A stretch of DNA of 64,000 bases. Origin: Flavobacterium sp. Its GTDB lineage: Bacteria > Bacteroidota > Bacteroidia > Flavobacteriales > Flavobacteriaceae. Positions 54,802 through 63,712 of the stretch are shown here, one piece after another; within the stretch, counting starts at the first letter, position 1, and the number at the start of each line of letters is the position of its first letter. The notes under the pieces were generated by a model. The model had not been told where the DNA came from, searched no databases, and worked only from the letters and a program-made list of their open reading frames with translations. Both the position numbers and the translations under genes were made by a program. The stretch lies in the NCBI RefSeq assembly GCF_017744675.1, contig NZ_JAGIAV010000001.1, positions 62,001 through 126,000 of the forward strand, written 5' to 3'.

Positions 54802-54829
54802 ACCATATAAAAAATATAAGGTCATTTAA
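54802..54829. repeat. Copy of the 28-base ACCATATAAG repeat after rpoN
   Basis: This copy differs from the arm at 11533-11560 at four positions. It is followed directly by the rpoN terminator stem. Confidence 0.75.
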
Positions 54830-54870
54830 ACAAGAAAGCCGACAAATTAAAATTTGTGGGCTTTCTTGTT
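54829..54870 (+). terminator. Intrinsic terminator of rpoN
   Basis: AACAAGAAAGCC pairs with GGCTTTCTTGTT, with an inner ACAAATT / AATTTGT stem, followed by ATTT. Confidence 0.8.
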
Positions 54871-54895
54871 ATTTATCATTTTTCATTCCGACAGA

Positions 54896-55046
54896 AATGT
54901 TTCGTTGGTAGAAATTAATAAAGAATCGCAGTCCATACGTTCCGTAGGAACGTTTGATTAACGGATAAATATTTAGATTGTGTAAAATTAGTTGTCCCTA
55001 CAGGACACAATGAAAAACGAAAAATTTTTTCTACCAACGAAACATT
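54896..55046. repeat. MITE-like element with 19-base inverted ends (spacer 54789-55121)
   Basis: AATGTTTCGTTGGTAGAAA at 54896-54914 is the exact reverse complement of 55028-55046. Inside are two palindromes, ACGTTCC GTA GGAACGT near 54947 and TGTCC CTACA GGACA near 54992. A degraded copy is at 18507-18584. No coding frame is seen. Confidence 0.8.
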
Positions 55047-55060
55047 CCTAGCGAAAAAAA

Positions 55061-55102
55061 AATAAACCCGACAGATTCTAGAAATCTGTCGGGTTTATTT
55101 TT
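55061..55102. terminator. Bidirectional terminator, same hairpin as at 26081
   Basis: AATAAACCCGACAGATT pairs with AATCTGTCGGGTTTATT around a CTAGA loop, with A and T runs outside. It precedes the stop of the minus-strand gene at 55122. Confidence 0.85.
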
Positions 55103-55121
55103 AATATCACTAAAATTTGAT

Positions 55122-55556
55122 TTATTTATATTGATCTGGCTGTATTCTCACATCAAATAAAAATGCTTTCTTATTATCGCTGTAATGATAGATCAAATCA
55201 TAATCATTATCTCTAAAAACCTTTAATCCAGGATTTGCTTTTGCAGTACTGATTAAACTTTTCGCTATTTCTTCCTGAATCACATTTACCTCAGCAGTTT
55301 CCTTGGTCACATTCAACAATGTCAAATTGTATTGAACTACGCGATCTTCAGGCAAACTCACGCTGTCTAACCTTATTCCTTCCTGAATATTTAACGGACA
55401 ACTTTTATTATATTTTGCCACCAACTCTACAACTTCAGTATTTACTTTATCTGCATTTTTGGCGAGATAAAACTGAAAATAAGCTACAAAAGCCACTGCA
55501 ATTCCAATCAATATCAACAATAAAATATTCTGTTTTCTCATGCTTTGTATTTTCAT
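55122..55556 (-). CDS. Hypothetical single-pass membrane protein
   Basis: The product has up to 144 residues; a second ATG at 55541 may be the real start. A helix (NILLLILIGIAVAFVAYFQF) anchors a periplasmic domain with one Cys in YNKSCPLNIQEGIRLDSVSL and strands such as DRVVQYNLTLLNVTKETAEV and YDLIYHYSDNKKAFLFDVRI. I do not recognise the family. It follows tdk on the same strand after 27 bases. Confidence 0.75.
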   Translation of the reverse strand: MKIQSMRKQNILLLILIGIAVAFVAYFQFYLAKNADKVNTEVVELVAKYNKSCPLNIQEGIRLDSVSLPEDRVVQYNLTLLNVTKETAEVNVIQEEIAKSLISTAKANPGLKVFRDNDYDLIYHYSDNKKAFLFDVRIQPDQYK

Positions 55557-55583
55557 TAGGAGGCTTTATAAATGGTTTTAGAT

Positions 55584-56174
55584 TTATTTTTCCTGATTCT
55601 TTTTCATGGCATTAAAATACGCTGCACGGCTAAGCGGTTCGTATTCTTCGGTTTCGCCAAGCATAACCAATTTATCATTGGCAGTTTTTCTAAAGCTGTA
55701 ATTGGCTAGGTTTCCCGTGCGTGTGCAAACAGCATGAACTTTTGTTACGTATTCTGCAGTTGCCATAAGGCCTGGCATTGGTCCAAACGGATTTCCTTTA
55801 AAATCCATATCCAATCCTGCCACAATTACGCGAATTCCTTGATTTGCCAAATCGTTGCAAACCGTAATAATTTCATCATCAAAAAACTGGGCTTCGTCAA
55901 TACCGATGACATCACAGCCTTGCGCTAAAATCAAAATATTAGCCGCAGCAGGAACGGGTGTAGAACGAATTTCGTTGGCATCATGAGACACGACCATTTC
56001 GTCATGATAACGGGTATCAATAGCAGGTTTAAAGATTTCGACTCTTTGTTTAGCAAATTGGGCGCGCTTTAATCTGCGGATAAGCTCTTCGGTTTTACCC
56101 GAAAACATTGATCCACAAATAACTTCAATCCAACCAAATTGTTCTTTGTGATTTACTGTATTTTCGAGAAACAT
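55584..56174 (-). CDS. tdk: Thymidine kinase
   Basis: The product has 196 residues from the ATG at 56174; the in-frame extension to 56267 is AT-rich and unlike the family. The P-loop is [20 protein letters not shown], and [20 protein letters not shown] and [20 protein letters not shown] are typical of type II thymidine kinases, which salvage thymidine to dTMP. The zinc ribbon is reduced: the usual Cys-x-x-Cys reads CTRT and the second pair is SRAAY, so three of four Cys are absent. The substrate loop is otherwise intact. Confidence 0.92.
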   Translation of the reverse strand: MFLENTVNHKEQFGWIEVICGSMFSGKTEELIRRLKRAQFAKQRVEIFKPAIDTRYHDEMVVSHDANEIRSTPVPAAANILILAQGCDVIGIDEAQFFDDEIITVCNDLANQGIRVIVAGLDMDFKGNPFGPMPGLMATAEYVTKVHAVCTRTGNLANYSFRKTANDKLVMLGETEEYEPLSRAAYFNAMKKNQEK

Positions 56175-56411
56175 TTTGTATTTTTCTACCTTTAAAAATG
56201 AATAGTTTTTATTACTTTGTACTGGCAATAAATTGATGTAAAAATGTGCTGTTTTACATTTTTTCAAAAGTAGAAAATTTTTATCAAACCTTAAATTCGC
56301 AACAGCGTATTAACAGAAATAAAAAATTATCTTTTGAATTTACTTGAGAATAGAGACATTCAGACATCAAAATACACTAAAATACCTTATTCACTATAAT
56401 TTTCAACAGTT

Positions 56412-57461
56412 ATGAAAAAAAAATTGGAAGCTGATTTAATTAGCATTGCACATCGAATTTTAAAACTTAAAAACAAATCCGATATCAATCAATTGTACCT
56501 TGAAACTCAGAAATTATACGAGAAATTAGCGGTATTAAAATTTGTAGAAGAGAATTTTGATTCTGCAAAACCAACAATCGGACAAAGCGATATTACTTCT
56601 GAATTGGAAACTATTTTTGAAAAAGAACAAGAAATAATTCCAATTGCAATAGAAAATGAAGCTCCAATTGCAGAGAACGTAATTGCGCTTGAAGAATCTT
56701 ACGAACCTGAAATCTCAGAAGAAAAACCAGTAGAAGTTGTTGAAGTTGCAGAACCAATTGCTGAAATTGAAGAGCCGATAGTTGAAGAGACTCCTGAGCC
56801 AGTTGCAGCTGAAAATGAAGAAGCTGTCATCGAAGAACCAGTAGTTGAAGAAACTGTTGAGCCAATTGCTGAAAAGGTAGAAGAGACTGAAAAAACTATC
56901 GATGAACTTTCGTTTACGACTGTAAATGAGTCAAAACCAATTCCTGATTTTAAACCTGCTTTCGAGTTGGAAGTAGAAGAAATTAAAGATGAAGTTAAAG
57001 AAGAGCCAAAAACTCCAGTTTCTTCGATTCCAACTATACAATTTGAAGATTTCGGAATTAATTATGCCGATGCTCAATTTGTAAAAGTGGATAGTTTTGA
57101 AGCTGTTCCTCCTGTAAAAACTCCTTCAATTAACGATTTTAAAGAAGAAAAAAAGGAAGAGAAAAAAGTAGAAACTGCGATTCTTGAAACTCCTGCACAA
57201 CCAAAATCGGTAAGCTTAAATGAAAAACTCGCAAGAGGTTTTCATATTGATTTGAATGACAGAATTGCTTTTACCAAAAATCTTTTTGGAAACAGTACAG
57301 AAGATTACAGCCGTGTCTTGAACCAATTAATGACTTTTGACTCGTATAGCGAAGCAAAAGATTTTATAGAAAACATGGTAAAACCAGATTATAACGACTG
57401 GGAAGGAAAAGACGATTATGCAGAGCGTTTTATGGGAATTATCGAGAAAAAATTCTCTTAA
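56412..57461 (+). CDS. Hypothetical acidic protein with low-complexity Glu/Pro/Val core
   Basis: The product has 349 residues in three parts. An N-terminal helical part (LEADLISIAHRILKLKNKSD) spans about 1-50. A core of about 180 residues is very acidic (AEPIAEIEEPIVEETPEPVA) and likely disordered. A conserved-looking C-terminal part of about 80 residues begins SLNEKLARGFHIDLNDRIAF and ends YAERFMGIIEKKFS. There is no signal peptide, so it is cytoplasmic. It is 49 bases upstream of rsmI. I do not know its function. Confidence 0.8.
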   Translation: MKKKLEADLISIAHRILKLKNKSDINQLYLETQKLYEKLAVLKFVEENFDSAKPTIGQSDITSELETIFEKEQEIIPIAIENEAPIAENVIALEESYEPEISEEKPVEVVEVAEPIAEIEEPIVEETPEPVAAENEEAVIEEPVVEETVEPIAEKVEETEKTIDELSFTTVNESKPIPDFKPAFELEVEEIKDEVKEEPKTPVSSIPTIQFEDFGINYADAQFVKVDSFEAVPPVKTPSINDFKEEKKEEKKVETAILETPAQPKSVSLNEKLARGFHIDLNDRIAFTKNLFGNSTEDYSRVLNQLMTFDSYSEAKDFIENMVKPDYNDWEGKDDYAERFMGIIEKKFS

Positions 57462-57510
57462 CATTTCACTTTTCACAAATTACATTTTACATTTTCACGA
57501 ATAAAAAAAT

Positions 57511-58230
57511 ATGTCAAAATTATACATCGTTCCAACGCCAATTGGCAATCTTGAAGACATGACTTTTAGAGCCATTCGGGTTTTGAAAGAAGTCGATTTG
57601 ATTTTGGCGGAAGACACCCGCACTAGCGGAAAATTGTTGAAGCATTTTGAAATTGGCACGCACATGTACAGCCATCATATGCACAACGAACATAAAACAA
57701 CTGAGAATTTAATTGCTCGTTTGAAAGCCGGCGAAACTATTGCTTTAATTTCAGATGCTGGAACTCCTGCCATTTCAGATCCTGGTTTTCTTTTGACACG
57801 CGCTTGCGTTGAAAATAATATTGAGGTAGAATGTCTTCCTGGAGCGACAGCTTTTGTTCCCGCTCTAGTAAACAGCGGACTCCCAAACGACAAATTCGTT
57901 TTTGAAGGTTTCCTGCCTGACAAAAAAGGACGTCAGACTCGTTTTTTGGCTTTAGCCGAAGAAACCAGAACGATGATTTTATACGTTTCTCCGCATAAAC
58001 TCGTTAAAACTTTGAGTGAATTCATTCAGTATTTTGGAGAAGAAAGACAAGTTTGCGTTTCGCGCGAATTATCAAAACTACACGAAGAAAATGTTCGTGG
58101 AACTGCCAAAGAAGTTTTAGCGCATTTCGAAAAAACAGCTCCAAGAGGAGAAATCGTCGTAGTTGTTGCAGGGAAAACAATAGAAAAAGAAGCCAAAAAG
58201 AGTAAATATTCAAAAGACGAAGAAGAATAA
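57511..58230 (+). CDS. rsmI: 16S rRNA (cytidine-1402-2'-O)-methyltransferase
   Basis: The product has 239 residues. The tetrapyrrole-methylase fold motifs are LYIVPTPIGNLEDMTFRAIR, LAEDTRTSGKLLKHF, ISDAGTPAISDPGFLLTRAC and VECLPGATAFVPALVNSGLP, all typical of RsmI. It methylates the ribose of C1402 in the decoding centre of 16S rRNA using S-adenosylmethionine. It is somewhat shorter than the E. coli protein, lacking the C-terminal helical domain. It is in line with the acidic hypothetical gene upstream. Confidence 0.95.
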   Translation: MSKLYIVPTPIGNLEDMTFRAIRVLKEVDLILAEDTRTSGKLLKHFEIGTHMYSHHMHNEHKTTENLIARLKAGETIALISDAGTPAISDPGFLLTRACVENNIEVECLPGATAFVPALVNSGLPNDKFVFEGFLPDKKGRQTRFLALAEETRTMILYVSPHKLVKTLSEFIQYFGEERQVCVSRELSKLHEENVRGTAKEVLAHFEKTAPRGEIVVVVAGKTIEKEAKKSKYSKDEEE

Positions 58231-58242
58231 ATAATTATTTCA

Positions 58243-58337
58243 GCCACGAATTAAAAATCATGCAGATTTAAAAAATAAACCACAAATTTCACAAATTTTC
58301 ACAAATTGAATTAGCGGAAATTTGTGAAATTCGTGGC
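58243..58337. repeat. Inverted repeat of the GCCACGAATT family, after rsmI
   Basis: GCCACGAATT at 58243 pairs with AATTCGTGGC ending at 58337, and inner CACAAATTTCACAAATTT sequence pairs with GGAAATTTGTGAAATT. Confidence 0.8.
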
Positions 58338-58357
58338 AAAAAAAACAAACCCACAAT

Positions 58358-58702
58358 ATGAGCATTCAAGCCTTTTTAGAAAAAGTAAAACAAACTCCAA
58401 CACAAATCACATTTCCAGAAACTATTGCAGTAATTGAAGAAAACTACAACTTTACTCCAACTGCTTTTCAAAACGGAACTCAACATAACGCAGCGGGCGA
58501 AAATTCAGGTTCTTGCAAATTATTTTCTTTCGCAAAACTGCAAAACTTAAGCAAAGAAGAAACATTAGCTTGTTTTGGCGCTTTTTACTTTGAAGAAGTT
58601 TTAGGCGATCCAAATGGAACAAACCACCAAAACATTAGAAACTTTATCAACTTAGGTTGGGATGGGATTCAGTTTGAAGGAAATGCTTTAGAAGCGAAAT
58701 AA
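58358..58702 (+). CDS. HopJ family protein
   Basis: The product has 114 residues. IEENYNFTPTAFQNGTQHNA, GENSGSCKLFSFAKLQNLSK and NIRNFINLGWDGIQFEG match the HopJ family. The name comes from a Pseudomonas syringae protein, but the family is broad and occurs in many bacteria without type III secretion. No secretion genes are here, so the effector label should not be used. The function is unknown. Confidence 0.88.
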   Translation: MSIQAFLEKVKQTPTQITFPETIAVIEENYNFTPTAFQNGTQHNAAGENSGSCKLFSFAKLQNLSKEETLACFGAFYFEEVLGDPNGTNHQNIRNFINLGWDGIQFEGNALEAK

Positions 58703-58751
58703 TTTTAGATTTCAGATTGTAGATTTTAAATTCTACATCTTGAACTCAGCA

Positions 58752-58784
58752 AACTTTGTCAAAGTTTTAAACTTTGACAAAGTT
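58752..58784. repeat. Perfect hairpin in the HopJ-recJ spacer
   Basis: AACTTTGTCAAAGTT, a TTA loop, and its exact complement form a 15-base stem. Around it are AGATTTTAAATTC and AAAATCTGAAATCTAAC repeats in inverted arrangement. Confidence 0.8.
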
Positions 58785-58918
58785 GAAACCAGATATTCGT
58801 CCACAAATTAAAAAATCCTTTCGAATCCTTTTAATCTGTGGCAAAACAAAAAAATTACCAGTTTAGATTAAACGATTTCCAAAATCTGAAATCTAACATC
58901 TAAAATCTACAATTAAAA

Positions 58919-60622
58919 ATGCGCTGGACTTTAAAACCAAAACCTTCTGAAGAAAAAGTCAAACATTTGGCACAAGCTCTAAATGTAGAAGATTTTGTAG
59001 CAACGCTTTTAATTCAGCGAGGAATTGAAACTTTTGATGAAGCGAAAACTTTCTTTCGTCCGTCATTAGAACATCTGCACGATCCGTATTTAATGAAAGA
59101 TATGGACAAAGCCGTTGCCCGAATCGAGCAAGCCATCGAAAATCAAGAAAATATTCTCGTTTTTGGCGATTACGACGTCGACGGAACAACAGCCGTTTCT
59201 TTGGTTTCTTCGTATTTAAAATCACATTATCCTCACGTTGCCACTTACATTCCCGATCGTTACGACGAAGGTTATGGCGTTTCATATAAAGGAATTGATT
59301 ATGCAGACGACAACGGAATTTCTTTAATCATCGCTCTTGACTGCGGAATCAAATCCATTGATCATATCGCTTACGCGAAAGCAAAAAATATCGACTTTAT
59401 AGTTTGCGATCACCACCGCCCAGGAGATATTCTTCCTGATGCTGTTGCGGTTTTAGACCCGAAAAGAGAAGACTGCTCCTACCCTTACGATGAATTGTGC
59501 GGTTGCGGAGTTGGCTTTAAACTGATTCAGGCTTTAGGCCAAAATCGAAATGAAACGGTAGAAGATTTAGTTCCATATCTGGATTTGGTCGCTACAGCAA
59601 TTGCAGCCGATATTGTCCCGATTACGGGAGAAAATCGTGTTTTAGCGCATTTCGGATTGAAAGTAATCAACAGCGATCCAAGACCTGGAATTAAAGCTTT
59701 GACTCATCAGGTTAAAAAGAAAGTGCTTGATATTACGGATGTCGTTTTTATTATTTCGCCAAGAATAAACGCTGCCGGAAGAATCAAACATGGAAATCAT
59801 GCCGTTGAATTATTAACGGAATTCAACTTTGAACAAGCACAGCAATTTGCTTCAGAAATTGAACAATACAATGCCGACCGAAAAGATTTAGATAAAAAAA
59901 TCACCAAAGAAGCTTTTCAGCAGATTATAGAAAATAAAGAAGAAGAACGTTTTTCGACGGTTGTTTTTCAAGAAGATTGGCACAAAGGCGTAATTGGAAT
60001 TGTAGCTTCACGATTAATTGAAACCTATTATCGTCCGACTTTGGTTTTTACCAAAAGTGGCGACAAATATGCCGCCTCTGCCCGATCTGTAAAAGGCTTT
60101 GATGTTTATAATGCCTTAGACGCCTGTGCCGAACATTTGGAACAATTTGGAGGCCACATGTACGCTGCAGGAATGACTTTAAAAGCCGAAAATTATCAAA
60201 ACTTTAAAGATGCTTTCGAGAAACAAGTTTCAGAAACCATCTTGCCAGAAATGCTTACTCCTGAAATTGAGATCGATGCCGAAATCAATTTCTCTGATAT
60301 AACGCCTAAATTAATTCGGATTTTAAAACAATTCGAACCTTTTGGTCCTCAGAATATGACGCCTGTTTTTATGACTTCTAATGCAATAGATACAGGTTAC
60401 GCCAAAACCTTAGGCGCAGAAGAAGAACATCTAAGGCTTTTTGCCAAACAAAACAACTCAGACGGAATCGCAGCAATTGGTTTCGGATTAGGAAAAAAAT
60501 TAAATATTGTAAAAAATCAAAACCCGTTTCAGCTGGCATATTGCATTGCTGAAAACGAATGGAACGGAACTGTTTCAACACAGCTTATGCTGAAAGATAT
60601 TAGAACAAATGGAAGAAATTAA
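58919..60622 (+). CDS. recJ: Single-stranded-DNA-specific exonuclease RecJ
   Basis: The product has 567 residues. The DHH motifs are VFGDYDVDGTTAVSLVSSYL, IIALDCGIKS, and VCDHHRPGDILPDAVAVLDP; the DHHA1 part has GGHMYAAGMTLKAENY. An OB-like part lies at the C-terminus. RecJ degrades single strands 5' to 3' in recombination, mismatch and excision repair. The last 14 bases overlap the MFS transporter gene. Confidence 0.95.
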   Translation: MRWTLKPKPSEEKVKHLAQALNVEDFVATLLIQRGIETFDEAKTFFRPSLEHLHDPYLMKDMDKAVARIEQAIENQENILVFGDYDVDGTTAVSLVSSYLKSHYPHVATYIPDRYDEGYGVSYKGIDYADDNGISLIIALDCGIKSIDHIAYAKAKNIDFIVCDHHRPGDILPDAVAVLDPKREDCSYPYDELCGCGVGFKLIQALGQNRNETVEDLVPYLDLVATAIAADIVPITGENRVLAHFGLKVINSDPRPGIKALTHQVKKKVLDITDVVFIISPRINAAGRIKHGNHAVELLTEFNFEQAQQFASEIEQYNADRKDLDKKITKEAFQQIIENKEEERFSTVVFQEDWHKGVIGIVASRLIETYYRPTLVFTKSGDKYAASARSVKGFDVYNALDACAEHLEQFGGHMYAAGMTLKAENYQNFKDAFEKQVSETILPEMLTPEIEIDAEINFSDITPKLIRILKQFEPFGPQNMTPVFMTSNAIDTGYAKTLGAEEEHLRLFAKQNNSDGIAAIGFGLGKKLNIVKNQNPFQLAYCIAENEWNGTVSTQLMLKDIRTNGRN

Positions 60623-61892
60623 ATCAAATAAGCCCGATCCGTATCAGGCACTTCGCTATAGAGAATTCAACATCTTTTTATTATTGCGTTTTGCAATGGT
60701 CTTTGCTTGGTCAATGCAGTTTATTGTAATCGAGTGGGAAGTTTACAGTTTAACCAAAAACCCACTTTCTTTAGGAATTATTGGTTTAATGGAAATTATT
60801 CCTGCGGTTTCAATGTCTTTGTTTGCAGGACATATTGTAGACCAAAGAGAAAAGAAAAGCTTATTGGTAAAATGTATTTTAGGATTCTCAGTAATTAGTT
60901 TTGGGCTTTTCTTATTGACTTGGCCGAAAGTAGTTGGAGACTGGTCTACGCATCTTATTTTGTATTCCATTTATGCTTTAGTTTTCTTTGGCGGAATCGT
61001 ACGTTCTTTCATGGGACCAACGATCTTCTCTCTTTTATCCTTAATTATTCCAAAAAAAGTATATCCAAATGCTGCAACTTGGAGCAGTTCGGTTTGGCAA
61101 ATCGGAGCAGTTATGGGCCCAGCTTTGGCCGGATTTTCTATCAACTGGATTGGTGTTCATTGGTCGATGTGTTTGGTTTTTGGATTTTCAATTCTTTCGT
61201 TAATTGCCTTATCACAAATCAGTCAAAAACCAATTATAAATCCGAAAATGGGAGAATCTATAAAAGATAGTCTTATGGAAGGTTTGACATTTGTATTCAA
61301 AAACAAAATTGTTTTGGGTGCATTATCACTAGATATGATTGCGGTACTTTTTGGAGGTGCCGTTGCATTATTGCCCGTTTTTGCACAAGACATCTTGAAA
61401 GTGGGTTCTGAAGGTTTCGGAATTTTAAGAGCCGCTCCTGCTGTAGGTGCTTTTATTACGATGTTAATTTCGGCCTATGTGCCTTTGTATGAAAATGCTG
61501 GAAAGAAACTTTTAATTGCCATTTTTGTTTTTGGTTTATCAATCATCTTATTTGGATTATCGACTTATTTCTGGCTTTCTGTTTTCGCCTTATTTTTAAG
61601 CGGATTGGCTGATGGAATTTCTGTCGTTATCCGTCAGACTATTTTACAGCTTAAAACTCCAGATCATATGCGCGGACGCGTTGGTGCCGTAAACTCCATT
61701 TTTGTTGGATCTTCAAACGAATTAGGTGCTTTTGAAAGTGGTGCAACTGCCAAATTAATGGGCGCTGTAACATCAGTTGTTTTTGGAGGAAGTATTACGC
61801 TTTTAACAGTAATTGTTACTGCCTTAAAATCGCCAACTTTTAGAAATTTAGATTTAAAAAGAGATATGGATGAACACCATAAATTGGAGTAA
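60609..61892 (+). CDS. Major facilitator superfamily transporter
   Basis: The product has 427 residues with 12 predicted helices. The loop 2-3 motif is FAGHIVDQREKKSLLVKCIL, and further parts (VVIRQTILQLKTPDHMRGRV, GAVNSIFVGSSNELGAFESG) match the enterobactin-exporter type of the superfamily (MFS_3). The transported compound is unknown. It overlaps the recJ end by 14 bases, so the two are co-transcribed, a linkage with no clear functional sense. Confidence 0.88.
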   Translation: MEEIKSNKPDPYQALRYREFNIFLLLRFAMVFAWSMQFIVIEWEVYSLTKNPLSLGIIGLMEIIPAVSMSLFAGHIVDQREKKSLLVKCILGFSVISFGLFLLTWPKVVGDWSTHLILYSIYALVFFGGIVRSFMGPTIFSLLSLIIPKKVYPNAATWSSSVWQIGAVMGPALAGFSINWIGVHWSMCLVFGFSILSLIALSQISQKPIINPKMGESIKDSLMEGLTFVFKNKIVLGALSLDMIAVLFGGAVALLPVFAQDILKVGSEGFGILRAAPAVGAFITMLISAYVPLYENAGKKLLIAIFVFGLSIILFGLSTYFWLSVFALFLSGLADGISVVIRQTILQLKTPDHMRGRVGAVNSIFVGSSNELGAFESGATAKLMGAVTSVVFGGSITLLTVIVTALKSPTFRNLDLKRDMDEHHKLE

Positions 61893-61945
61893 TTAATTTT
61901 ATTAAACCATATCCGTTAGGTGAAATGGAACAAAATTTTAATTTA

Positions 61946-62081
61946 AACACATAGAAACATAGATTTTTTATTGCTTCTGATTAAAATTATAGAAAAAGCA
62001 AGCTTTAACACATAGCGCTATGTGTAATATTCTAAGTGAAATGCCTTTACTGATCCCCTAAAAGCTATGTTTCTATGTGTT
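61946..62081. repeat. Nested long inverted repeat with central palindrome (spacer 61893-62142)
   Basis: AACACATAGAAACATAG (61946-61962) is the exact reverse complement of 62065-62081. Between them is a perfect palindrome ACACATAGCGCTATGTGT (62008-62025) built from the same ACACATAG word. Outer flanks GTTAGGTGAAAT (61915) and ATTTCACCCAAC (62087) also pair. Confidence 0.85.
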
Positions 62082-62142
62082 AAAAAATTTCACCCAACGA
62101 GTTAACTCAAATAAATTTATCAAAGAATTTCAGTCTATATAA

Positions 62143-63057
62143 ATGAAACTATTAGCAACCGTTTTATTTCTTACTATTTCGCTTTTCGCAAAGGCGCAAA
62201 ACCTTTACATCAAAACTTACGGAAACGAAAAGAATAAAGCTATAATTTTCATTCATGGCGGACCAAGCGGCAATGCTACTTTGTTTGAAGGAACCACAGC
62301 TCAAAAACTAGCCGATTTAGGTTTTTATGTAATTGCTTACGATAGAAGAGGCGAAGGAAGATCTACAGATCCAGATGCGAAATTTACTTTCGAAGAAGCT
62401 TTTCAGGATTTAAATTCGATTTATGCAACATATCATTTAAAGAAAGCAATTATATTGGGTCATAGTTTTGGCGGTTTGGTTGCGACACTTTATACGCACA
62501 AATATCCGCAAAATGTGAGCGCTTTGGTTTTGGCTGGCGCTTTGTTTTCGCAACAAGAAACTTACGATCATATTTTAAATACATTGAAGAAAAAATATAA
62601 TACTGATTCTGAACAATTAAAGAAAATCAGTATTGTAGAGAATCTAAATAAAAATTCTGCCGAATATAGAAAAGGATGTTACGAACTTGCAGGAGAAAAT
62701 GGCTTTTTTAAAATGCCAAATCCAACTGTAGCATCTAAAAAACTATATGCAGATTACGAAGCTGGAGAATTTTACAAAACCAATATTCGAAATAAAAACG
62801 CGCCGTTAGTTTTTTATCAAAACGAAAAGCAAAACAATATCGACAGCAGACCTTTTTTAAAGAAAATCAAATCTGCTGGCGTTCCTATTTATGGAATTTA
62901 CGGAAAGGATGATGGCATTTTTTCATTGGCACAAATTAATTCTATGAAAGCAATAACAGGCGAAAAACACTTTGCTTTCCTTGATAATTGCTCCCATTAT
63001 TTATTTGTTGACCAACAGACAGCGTTTCTTTCCAACCTAAAAAATTGGCTGAAATAA
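62143..63057 (+). CDS. Exported alpha/beta hydrolase, proline iminopeptidase-like
   Basis: The product has 304 residues with a signal peptide (MKLLATVLFLTISLFAKAQ). The oxyanion part is IIFIHGGPSGNATLFEG, the nucleophile elbow is AIILGHSFGGLVATLYTHKY, the acid is likely in GIYGKDDGIFSLAQIN, and the His is in FAFLDNCSHYLFVDQ. HGGP at the oxyanion hole is typical of the proline iminopeptidase group, but the substrate is not known. It is monocistronic. Confidence 0.85.
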   Translation: MKLLATVLFLTISLFAKAQNLYIKTYGNEKNKAIIFIHGGPSGNATLFEGTTAQKLADLGFYVIAYDRRGEGRSTDPDAKFTFEEAFQDLNSIYATYHLKKAIILGHSFGGLVATLYTHKYPQNVSALVLAGALFSQQETYDHILNTLKKKYNTDSEQLKKISIVENLNKNSAEYRKGCYELAGENGFFKMPNPTVASKKLYADYEAGEFYKTNIRNKNAPLVFYQNEKQNNIDSRPFLKKIKSAGVPIYGIYGKDDGIFSLAQINSMKAITGEKHFAFLDNCSHYLFVDQQTAFLSNLKNWLK

Positions 63058-63068
63058 TCTTTTTTTAA

Positions 63069-63096
63069 ACCATATAAGAAATATAAGTTCATTTAA
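63069..63096. repeat. Copy of the 28-base ACCATATAAG repeat after the hydrolase gene
   Basis: This copy differs from the arm at 11533-11560 at two positions and is followed by AAAGTGAGCTTTC, similar to sequence inside the 11533-11693 pair. Confidence 0.8.
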
Positions 63097-63205
63097 CAAA
63101 GTGAGCTTTCAAGATATTTTCTAATCCACTAGAAACCAATTACTAATGACATTTTTTAGCTTTTTTTTATGCTTTTATTAATCAAGTATTAATACAAACA
63201 GGCTG

Positions 63206-63213
63206 TACCTTTG
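63206..63213 (+). promoter_or_regulatory. -7 promoter element of the first small tandem gene
   Basis: TACCTTTG matches TAnnTTTG exactly, 18 bases before the ATG at 63232. Confidence 0.55.
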
Positions 63214-63231
63214 TAGCCTAAAAAAAATGCC

Positions 63232-63588
63232 ATGAAGGATATTGAACAGATATACCGAAACGATTTTGGAATTTCATTTTACTGGAAAGAAGGCAACGAA
63301 ATTATATCAGATAAAATTCAGTTGCTTTTTAAACAAATGGGATTTTATTTTTCAGTTCAAGAATTAAACGAATTTCACGATTTAATCGAAGACTGCGTAA
63401 CAGACCACAATGATTACGATACAAGTGGTGTAAAACGTGCATTCGATAAATTTTTATTGAAGACACCCTATGTTGCTATAGATTTAGAAATATCACCGAA
63501 TGAGTTAAACTCTATAAGAGATTTGGTTGATGGTTCTTTATTTCGACTTCATCTCAACGAATATATTTTCGGCTCTGGAATGAACTAA
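63232..63588 (+). CDS. Small hypothetical protein, tandem copy 1
   Basis: The product has 118 residues with no signal peptide or membrane helix. It begins MKDIEQIYRNDFGISFYWKE and has a likely mixed alpha/beta fold (KIQLLFKQMGFYFSVQELNE, FLLKTPYVAIDLEISPNELN). The next gene is a paralogue. I do not recognise a function. The first 60 residues are the most similar part between the two. Confidence 0.8.
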   Translation: MKDIEQIYRNDFGISFYWKEGNEIISDKIQLLFKQMGFYFSVQELNEFHDLIEDCVTDHNDYDTSGVKRAFDKFLLKTPYVAIDLEISPNELNSIRDLVDGSLFRLHLNEYIFGSGMN

Positions 63589-63712
63589 ATCATTTCTACC
63601 TCATCTTACACAACAAATCCAAACTTTTTTACCCCTCACAATGTGGTCGGCGAATGAAAAGTTTTTTCAAACTTTTATGATTTTTTTATTTAGAATTAAT
63701 ATAAATAATATT

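Noticed and set aside
56175..56267. N-terminal extension of thymidine kinase
   Set aside because: The added 31 residues are AT-rich and unlike the family; the normal start MFLENTV is at 56174.
58358..58702. Type III effector role for the HopJ-family protein
   Set aside because: The family is widespread in bacteria without type III secretion, and no secretion genes are present.
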